DNA from: Antarcticimicrobium sp040365005
Lineage (GTDB): Bacteria; Pseudomonadota; Alphaproteobacteria; Rhodobacterales; Rhodobacteraceae
DNA: 64,000 bases
Direction: 5' to 3'
Assembly (NCBI RefSeq): GCF_040365005.1
Contig: NZ_BAABWV010000004.1
Span: 186,001 to 250,000 of the forward strand
Shown here: in pieces, positions 58,429-64,000 of the stretch
Numbering within the stretch: position 1 is the stretch's first letter
Layout of the letters: each line of letters starts with the position of its first letter
Notes under the pieces: model-generated
What the model saw: only the letters and a program-made list of their open reading frames with translations
Database searches by the model: none
What the model was told of the DNA's origin: nothing
Translations under genes and position numbers: made by a program

Positions 58429-59067
58429 ATGATCGATCTCTATTCCTGGACCACGCCGAACGGGCGCAAGGTCTCTATCCTGCTGGAAGAGTTGGGGGTG
58501 CCCTACACCGTCCACCCCATCGACATTTCCAAGGACGAACAATTCGCCCCGGATTTCCTGAAGATCGCCCCGAACAACCGGATTCCGGCCATCGTCGACC
58601 ACGAAACCGGCGTCCAGTTGATGGAGAGTGGCGCGATCATGCTCTATCTCGCCAACAAGTACGACCGGTTCCAGGTCACCGGAGACGAATACTGGCGCAT
58701 GATGGAATGGCTGATGTGGCAGATGGGCGGGCTTGGCCCGATGCTGGGGCAGGCCCATCACTTCGTCAAATACAACCGCGGCAAGGCACCCTATGCCGAA
58801 GAGCGTTACGCCAAGGAGGCCCAGCGCCTGTACAGGGTGCTCGACACCCGCCTGGCCGGGCGCGACTATGTCGTGGGGGAAGGTGCGGGGGTCTATACCG
58901 TTGCCGACATGGCCATGTGGCCGTGGGTCTCGCGCCACGACTACCACGAGGTGGACCTGGCCGATTTCCCCAACGTGCGCCAGTGGTATCACCGGATCAA
59001 GGACCGCCCCGCAGTGCAGCGCGGCTATCATGTGCCGCATTTCGTGCAGGACATTCCCGAAGGCTGA
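58429..59067 (+). CDS. Glutathione S-transferase (YfcG/GST_N-type, second copy)
   Basis: A 212-residue GST of the Nu/YfcG-like class. MIDLYSWTTPNGRKVSILLE at the start has the Thr-Pro-Asn motif typical of disulfide-bond reductase GSTs. IAPNNRIPAIVDHETGVQLM (about residues 45-64) holds the cis-Pro, with ESGAIMLYLANKY after it. The C-terminal part has VYTVADMAMWPWVSRHDYHE. It differs clearly in sequence from the GST at 56902, so they are not a recent duplication. An operator copy lies upstream. Confidence 0.93.
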   Translation: MIDLYSWTTPNGRKVSILLEELGVPYTVHPIDISKDEQFAPDFLKIAPNNRIPAIVDHETGVQLMESGAIMLYLANKYDRFQVTGDEYWRMMEWLMWQMGGLGPMLGQAHHFVKYNRGKAPYAEERYAKEAQRLYRVLDTRLAGRDYVVGEGAGVYTVADMAMWPWVSRHDYHEVDLADFPNVRQWYHRIKDRPAVQRGYHVPHFVQDIPEG

Positions 59068-59074
59068 GACGGAC

Positions 59075-59099
59075 ACCGCAACGCCCCGGGGCTTGCGGT
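59075..59099. terminator. Stem-loop between convergent GST and PLP-enzyme genes
   Basis: ACCGCAA and TTGCGGT flank the palindrome GCCCCGGGGC with one bulged C, giving a bidirectional stem-loop between the two converging stops. Confidence 0.65.
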
Positions 59100-59117
59100 A
59101 TCCAACTTGCCTGAAGC

Positions 59118-60257
59118 TTACCTGAGCAGGGCCTCGAGCGCGGTCAGGGTGCGGGCAACGCCCGCCTCTGTCGTGATCGGCCCCGGCGACATTCGCAGGA
59201 TCTGGCTGCGAAAATCCATGTGGATGTCCTGCGCACGCAACGCATCGACCACGTCGGAGGCCGGCCGCGTCTCGGGGAGGGCCACCATGAGGCTGCCGCC
59301 GCGCCGGTCCGGATCCCGCGGGCTTGCCAGCGTCAGCCCCATCGCCTCGAGTCCCTCGCACAATGTCATGGACAGCGCGCGGTTGTGGGCGACAAAGGCC
59401 GCGTCGTCCTGCGCCATCCGCCACTCGATGGCCGGGAGGCTTGCAAGCGCGGGCAACGTCGAGGGGGTGCCATTGTCGAACCGGCGCGCATCCGGCGCAA
59501 AGGAAAACGCGTCGAGCGCCCAGGAGAACGGGTTGTCCTGGGAAAACCATCCGCGCAGGTCCGGCTCGCAGCGTGGAATCAACGCCTCGTCCACATAGAG
59601 AATGCCCGCGCCCGGCGTGCCGCACAGCCATTTCAGGCTGGTCGAGATCACGAAGTCCACCTGCGGGGCGCACACATCATAGGGCAACAGCCCCGCGCCC
59701 TGCGTGATGTCGACGCCGATCAGGCTGCCCATTTCTCGGCCGTGCGCGACAAGACGCGTGAGGTCGTTGCGGTGAGAGCTGGTCGAGCTGATCCAGGTCA
59801 GCAGCGCCAGGGCCACGTCCTCTCCCCATTCCGAAATGATATCCTCTTCCTCGACCCAATGCGCGCCCTGCCGGAGCGGCACGGTCTGTAAGGTGAAACC
59901 AAGGCGGGGCGCGAGACCCGAGAGCAGGAAGTGCAGCGAGGGGAAACCGTCCTCGGCGACCAGAACCTTTTTTCCCGCCAGCATCTCTTCGGGCAGGGCG
60001 CCGATCAGCGACATCATCGCGCCGGTCACGTTCTCGGCGGTGGTCAGCGTCCCTTTCGGAGCCCGGATCAAGTCGGTCCAGAGATCGATGAACCTCTGGC
60101 GTCTGGACAGGACCTCACTCCATTGACCGTCATCGTAAGCGGCCCAAGTATGGGCAAAGGATGCCAGCTCCTGCTTCAGGTCAGCCTCCTTGTTCGGATA
60201 GTGGCCGATGGAATGGTACAGCAGATAGGCGTCGCCGCCGCCGGGAAGTGCAGACAT
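59118..60257 (-). CDS. Class V aminotransferase, kynureninase-like
   Basis: A 379-residue PLP enzyme. The Schiff-base Lys is in DFVISTSLKWLCGTPGAG (about residues 204-221), a kynureninase-like motif, preceded by GVDITQGAGLLPYDV with the PLP-binding Asp. The C-terminus has RRGGSLMVALPE, then SQILRMSPGPITTEAGV. True kynureninases are ~420 residues, so this is an uncharted relative rather than KynU. It lies next to an amino-acid ABC transporter on the same strand, suggesting that it acts on the imported amino acid. Confidence 0.85.
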   Translation of the reverse strand: MSALPGGGDAYLLYHSIGHYPNKEADLKQELASFAHTWAAYDDGQWSEVLSRRQRFIDLWTDLIRAPKGTLTTAENVTGAMMSLIGALPEEMLAGKKVLVAEDGFPSLHFLLSGLAPRLGFTLQTVPLRQGAHWVEEEDIISEWGEDVALALLTWISSTSSHRNDLTRLVAHGREMGSLIGVDITQGAGLLPYDVCAPQVDFVISTSLKWLCGTPGAGILYVDEALIPRCEPDLRGWFSQDNPFSWALDAFSFAPDARRFDNGTPSTLPALASLPAIEWRMAQDDAAFVAHNRALSMTLCEGLEAMGLTLASPRDPDRRGGSLMVALPETRPASDVVDALRAQDIHMDFRSQILRMSPGPITTEAGVARTLTALEALLR

Positions 60258-60320
60258 TTCTTTCTCCGTGGGGTGTGGGAATGCGATGAGCGCGTCGGTC
60301 TTGCCGCGGGCGGGCTGCGC

Positions 60321-60992
60321 TCAGCGGTATCCCTTCTTGTAATGCTGTTCGAGCCAGCCTGTGAAACGGACCATGGGCAGCAGGATCGCGATATAAATGA
60401 GCGCCGCCAGCAAGAGCGGCGTGGGGTTCGCGAACAGCGCCTGCGCGTCCGTCGCCTGTTTCAGCAGATCGCCCATGGCAACGACCGAGGCGAGCGAGGT
60501 GTCCTTGATGATCGCCACGCAATAAGAAGCCAGCGGCGGGATCATCATCCGAAACGCCTGGGGCAGGATCACCTTTCCCATCATGGTGACAAACGACAGG
60601 CCGAGCGCCTCCGAGGCCTCGAACTGCCCCTTTGGCACCGCCTCGATCCCGGCCCGCACGACCTCGGCCGTGTAGGCGGCAAGGACCAGCGACAGGGCAA
60701 TGGTGGCCGCGACGAAGGAGGAAAAGACGATCCCGGCAAACGGTAGCGCGTAGTAGGTGAGGATCAGCACCACGAGCACGGGCATGGCGCGCAGGACGTC
60801 GATGTAGAGGATCGCCAGGATGCGAAAGGGTTTGGGCGCATAGAGCCGCACGAGACACACCAGCACCCCGAACATGCCGCCGAACACAATGGCCGCCCCG
60901 CCGAGAAGCAGGGTATTGGTGAGGCCGCGCATCAGGATGGGAAAGGCGCGCCGCATCACGTCGAGATTGAAGAAGATATCGAAGATTTCCAT
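60321..60992 (-). CDS. Polar amino-acid ABC transporter permease
   Basis: A 223-residue permease of the HisM/GlnP type with five hydrophobic segments. The EAA motif is EAVPKGQFEASEALGLSFVT (about residues 121-140), typical of amino-acid importers. It probably works as a homodimer because no second permease gene is near. It lies between the PLP-enzyme and binding-protein genes on one strand, with the ATPase gene across the divergent region. Confidence 0.92.
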   Translation of the reverse strand: MEIFDIFFNLDVMRRAFPILMRGLTNTLLLGGAAIVFGGMFGVLVCLVRLYAPKPFRILAILYIDVLRAMPVLVVLILTYYALPFAGIVFSSFVAATIALSLVLAAYTAEVVRAGIEAVPKGQFEASEALGLSFVTMMGKVILPQAFRMMIPPLASYCVAIIKDTSLASVVAMGDLLKQATDAQALFANPTPLLLAALIYIAILLPMVRFTGWLEQHYKKGYR

Positions 60993-61086
60993 GTCGTGCC
61001 CTGCTGTCTGTCAGGCGATCCGCGCGGGACGCGGCCGAAAAGGCCAGGCAGGGACATCAAAAGCGATACCCTGCCCGGCTGGCGCA

Positions 61087-61896
61087 TCAATCGCCGGAGG
61101 TCGGGATCGGAAGCGGCGTCAGGGTAAGGCTGTCCGCCGCCGGCGCCACCCCGAACCATTTCTCGTACAGACGGGCCATGGTGCCGTCCGTCTTGATCTC
61201 CGAGAGCGCGTCGTTGAAGGCTTCGAGCTTGTCGGAACCCTTCGGCATCATGATCGCGAACTTGTCACCCGTCGGGATTTCCGCCGCGACCGTGAGCCCG
61301 CTCATCTGCGGCTGCGTGAAGGCGTAACGCAGGCTGACAATGTCGTTCACCGCCGCATCGATCCGCCCGCTGCGCAGGTCGGTCAGCATGTTGGCGGTGC
61401 TGTCGTAGCTCGCATAGGACGCATAGCCCAGTTCGCCCTCACGTTCCTTGAGCCAGTTCTCGGGAAAGGAGGTGGCGATCGAGCCGACCCGTTTTCCCTT
61501 CAGGTCCTCGACACGCGCGATGCCGGCACCGTCCTTGGTACCGATGCCAAGGGCGCCCGAGAAATAGGGCTGCGTGAAAGACTGGGCCTCCAGCCGTTCG
61601 TTGGTGATCGTCAGCGAGGAAATCACCGCATCCACGCGCCGCGACGCGGTGGCGACGAACAGCGCGCGGAAATCGAGGCCGCTGAACTCGGCGGTGGCGT
61701 CGATCCGCGAGGCGATCTCGTTGATGATATCCACCTCGAACCCTTCGAATTCGCCGGCCTCGTTCTTGTATTCCCAGGGCGGGTTCGCCGGATAGGAGCC
61801 GATCTTGAGCGTCTCGGTCGCGAATGCGGCCACACTCGAGAGGGCGGTTACTGCGGCCGTGGCAAGGCCGAGCATGAGTCGTGTTCCGGTTTTCAT
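61087..61896 (-). CDS. Amino-acid ABC transporter substrate-binding protein
   Basis: A 269-residue family 3 binding protein. It has signal peptide LMLGLATAAVTALSSVAAFA, then LKIGSYPANPPWEYKNEAGE, EGFEVDIINEIASRI (about residues 46-60) and DFRALFVATASRRVDAVISS (about 71-90; the family 3 signature). The ATG at 61896 opens the signal peptide with AGGAGA upstream; the longer frame does not. It is the first gene of the SBP-permease-PLP enzyme unit, divergent from the GntR regulator. Confidence 0.93.
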   Translation of the reverse strand: MKTGTRLMLGLATAAVTALSSVAAFATETLKIGSYPANPPWEYKNEAGEFEGFEVDIINEIASRIDATAEFSGLDFRALFVATASRRVDAVISSLTITNERLEAQSFTQPYFSGALGIGTKDGAGIARVEDLKGKRVGSIATSFPENWLKEREGELGYASYASYDSTANMLTDLRSGRIDAAVNDIVSLRYAFTQPQMSGLTVAAEIPTGDKFAIMMPKGSDKLEAFNDALSEIKTDGTMARLYEKWFGVAPAADSLTLTPLPIPTSGD

Positions 61897-61970
61897 GGGG
61901 TCTCTCTCCTTGTTGGATCTGGTCGCGTCGTTTTCCAGCCCGCGCCCTGACTGTATCGCTTGCACATTCG

Positions 61971-62060
61971 GTATACTGTTTCAAACGTTTTTAGGCTTAA
62001 AGCATATTGTGATGCGTCTATCATGGACCTGCCGCTGGATGCAGCGTAGAAACCGTATAC
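61971..62060. promoter_or_regulatory. Two GTATAC boxes in SBP/GntR divergent region
   Basis: CGGTATACTGTT (GTATAC at 61971-61976) and CCGTATACAGTT (62055-62060) share a GTATAC-N-GTT core 84 bases apart, one nearer to each divergent start. FCD-type GntR proteins often bind such GTATAC dyads, so these are likely autoregulatory and transporter operators, with possible looping. Confidence 0.6.
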
Positions 62061-62075
62061 AGTTAAGGGGGCAAA

Positions 62076-62759
62076 ATGTCGGGCAAGAACAAACGCCGCA
62101 TGAAGGATGTGATCTATGACGAGTATCTCGGGCGGATCCGGCGCGGCGAGATCACCGATGAGGATCGCCTTGTGGACACCGCCGTGGCAGAGGAATTCAA
62201 CGTGTCACGCATGCCGGTGCGCGATGCGCTCATGCGGCTTGTTCACGAAGGATACCTGGCAAGCTCGACCCGTGGCTTTACCCTTCCCAAACTCGAACCC
62301 CGCCAGATCCTCGAGATATTCGAACTGCGGCGTCTGCTCGAACCCCGCGCGGCGGCCCTTGCGACCTATGAGCTGACCGAGGAAAACCTCGCCGAGATGG
62401 CGCGGGCCGTCGATCGGTCCGAAAGCACGATCACCTCCGGGGATGTCGAGATGCTCTACCGGGCGTCCGAAGATATTCGTCGCATCTGGGTGATGGCGGT
62501 TCCGAACATATCGCTCAGGGATACGATCTTGCGCTACATCGTGCAGATCCAGGCCGTCCGGATGGCCACCCTTCCCGATGCACAGGCCCATCGTGTCCTC
62601 GTCGGCTTTCACCGAAAAATGCACACGGCGTTCAGCAGCCGCAGAGGCGCCGACGTCGAGCTTCTCATCCTGCGCTTCGTGCTGGCCGGAGAGGAAAGCT
62701 ATCACCGGGTCACCAACACCTCTCCTCTCACCGCCGCCCCTCTCCTGACAGGACCTTGA
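62076..62759 (+). CDS. GntR-family (FCD) regulator of the amino-acid transporter
   Basis: A 227-residue regulator. The winged helix has DTAVAEEFNVSRMPVRDALM (about residues 34-53) and RLVHEGYLASSTRGFTLPKL. The FCD domain has ILEIFELRRLLEPRAAALAT (about 78-97) and a C-terminal helix bundle. Its stop is 2 bases before the ATPase start, so regulator and ATPase form one unit while the binding protein and permease are divergent. Confidence 0.92.
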   Translation: MSGKNKRRMKDVIYDEYLGRIRRGEITDEDRLVDTAVAEEFNVSRMPVRDALMRLVHEGYLASSTRGFTLPKLEPRQILEIFELRRLLEPRAAALATYELTEENLAEMARAVDRSESTITSGDVEMLYRASEDIRRIWVMAVPNISLRDTILRYIVQIQAVRMATLPDAQAHRVLVGFHRKMHTAFSSRRGADVELLILRFVLAGEESYHRVTNTSPLTAAPLLTGP

Positions 62760-62761
62760 TC

Positions 62762-63529
62762 ATGACCGTTTCGCCACCGGAGACCGCGCAAGACGATGCC
62801 ATCATCCGCATCACCGATCTGAACAAATGGTATGGGGATTTTCACGCCCTGCGCGGCATCAACCTGACCGTGCAACAAGGCGAACGCATTGTCATCGCCG
62901 GCCCGTCGGGGTCCGGGAAATCCACCCTGATCCGTTGCATCAACCGGCTTGAGGCACATGAGTCAGGCCAGATCGTCGTCGACGGGATCGAACTGACCTC
63001 GGACGTCAAAAACATCGGGAAAGTCCGGTCCGAGATCGGCATGTGTTTCCAGCACTTCAACCTGTTCCCGCATATGACCATTCTCGAGAACTGCATTCTC
63101 GCCCCGATGTCGGTGCGCAGCATCACGCGCAACGAGGCGGAAGAGACTGCGATGCACTTTCTGACAAAGGTGAGGATCGCCGATCAGGCTGGCAAATTCC
63201 CCGGCCAGCTCTCGGGCGGGCAGCAACAGCGCGTGGCCATTGCCCGGTCGCTGTGCATGAAGCCGCGGGTGATGCTGTTTGACGAACCGACCTCCGCGCT
63301 TGACCCCGAAATGATCAAGGAGGTCCTCGACACCATGACCGCCCTCGCCGAGGGCGGCATGACCATGTTGTGCGTGACCCACGAAATGGGCTTTGCCCGG
63401 CAGGTTGCAGATCGCGTCATCTTCATGGACCAGGGAGAGGTCATCGAGGAAAATACACCCGAGGCCTTTTTCGATACGCCACGACAAGACCGCACAAAGC
63501 TCTTTCTCAGCCAGATTTTCGGCCATTGA
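62762..63529 (+). CDS. Polar amino-acid ABC transporter ATP-binding protein
   Basis: A 255-residue ATPase of the GlnQ/HisP type. Walker A is GPSGSGKSTLIRCINRLE (about residues 43-60, with the typical amino-acid-type RCINRLE), the Q-loop CFQHFNLFPHMTILEN (about 96-111), signature LSGGQQQRVAIARSL (about 148-162), Walker B MLFDEPTSALDPEMI and the H-loop CVTHEMGFARQVADRV. It completes the importer with the divergent permease and binding protein. The ATG at 62762 is preferred over a TTG two codons earlier. Confidence 0.94.
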   Translation: MTVSPPETAQDDAIIRITDLNKWYGDFHALRGINLTVQQGERIVIAGPSGSGKSTLIRCINRLEAHESGQIVVDGIELTSDVKNIGKVRSEIGMCFQHFNLFPHMTILENCILAPMSVRSITRNEAEETAMHFLTKVRIADQAGKFPGQLSGGQQQRVAIARSLCMKPRVMLFDEPTSALDPEMIKEVLDTMTALAEGGMTMLCVTHEMGFARQVADRVIFMDQGEVIEENTPEAFFDTPRQDRTKLFLSQIFGH

Positions 63530-64000
63530 GAACAGGTCGGAAAGAGCGGTCCGTGATCCGCGCGGGACAAACTGGCGCGATTGCGTGGTCCTGCTGCGCC
63601 TGACCGAGCATCTGCGTGCATCCGGGACATGAGAGCGGCGGCCCTGACGCCGCGCATGTCACGGTGCGTTGCGCGGGCGTTGTCACGACCGACGGTTTGA
63701 TGAAGAGGAAATTCGGCATCTGCGGTCGCGTTGAAGGGTCAGTTCGGGCCGATCTCATCAAGACGCCCCGTCGAGAGCGGCCAGCCCCGAAAATGGCGCC
63801 TCCCGCGCCGTGTCGACCGTCGCGCCAGGCGCGGGCGTACATCCGGCCACCCGGCGACGCATGACACGCGCTTTGGTTTTCGAGGGGGCGGGGCATCAAT
63901 GTCTCGGCGTGCCAAGGCGGATCCGACTGGCTTTGCGTCAGGTCAACACGTTCGACCGCGCGTTGTGCTTTAATCCTCCCAGAACTGATATGAACTTGTC
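63530..64000. other. Final 470 bases without a recognisable gene
   Basis: Only short, low-information frames exist (up to about 130 codons, none with a good ribosome binding site or known motif). Composition stays GC-rich until the last 30 bases. It may be decayed coding sequence or a long spacer before a gene past the window; nothing specific was recognised. Confidence 0.5.

Noticed and set aside
63507..63899. 131-codon minus-strand frame at the window end
   Set aside because: It overlaps the ATPase 3' end, is Arg/Pro/Ser-rich, and shows no motif or ribosome binding site.

Overview
The window is a GC-rich stretch with dense, strongly GC3-biased coding. It looks like the chromosome of a Rhodobacterales (Roseobacter-type) alphaproteobacterium. 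Pointers to this are the pgsA-moaD-moaE-uvrC order, a dihydroorotase-like gene next to plsY, UbiA, TRAP transporters, DUF1127 mini-proteins, paaABCDE and many GntR/AraC/LysR-controlled catabolic units. No rRNA, tRNA, insertion sequence, phage gene or CRISPR array was seen. The first gene is cut by the window edge.

1-18 kb is mainly housekeeping: a pyrC-like gene and plsY, a YHS-domain secreted protein, gshA (glutathione), rsmE and ubiA (divergent), an OmpA-family envelope protein with a coiled-coil partner, the moaE/moaD/pgsA/uvrC block, a FolM-like reductase, an S49 protease/zinc-ribbon/CaCA-antiporter operon, an ABC-2 exporter and a CoxG-like protein.

18-36 kb is an accessory catabolic island: a five-gene peptide/opine-type ABC importer, two PYROXD2-like flavoproteins on either side of a cyclase-family hydrolase, a MarR regulator and split indolepyruvate oxidoreductase subunits IorA/IorB. 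These are followed by a two-component StyA/StyB-type flavin monooxygenase, an SDR dehydrogenase and a divergent AraC regulator. The last four match the make-up of known indole-oxidation (iif-type) loci, and the cyclase family includes isatin hydrolases. An indole or aryl-pyruvate degradation locus is therefore the leading inference, not a demonstrated function.

36-46 kb holds a FkbM methyltransferase, a GntR regulator, a short Tat-leader-like ORF fused tightly to an AhpD-like gene, two DUF1127 genes sharing a palindromic upstream box, a nucleophile-less alpha/beta hydrolase, and the phenylacetyl-CoA epoxidase operon (thiolase, paaABCDE and one extra PaaA/PaaC-like protein). IorAB can yield aryl-acetyl-CoA, so the two catabolic blocks could join at phenylacetyl-CoA.

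46-64 kb holds a peroxiredoxin, an AraC regulator, an LLM flavin monooxygenase with a MarR-fused flavin reductase, and a BKACE enzyme with a LysR regulator. A regulon follows, built from a TRAP transporter, a shrunken LLM protein, an enol-lactonase-like hydrolase, two glutathione transferases and a TetR regulator, with three copies of one operator. Next come a kynureninase-like PLP enzyme and an amino-acid ABC transporter with its GntR regulator. The last 470 bases show no recognisable gene.
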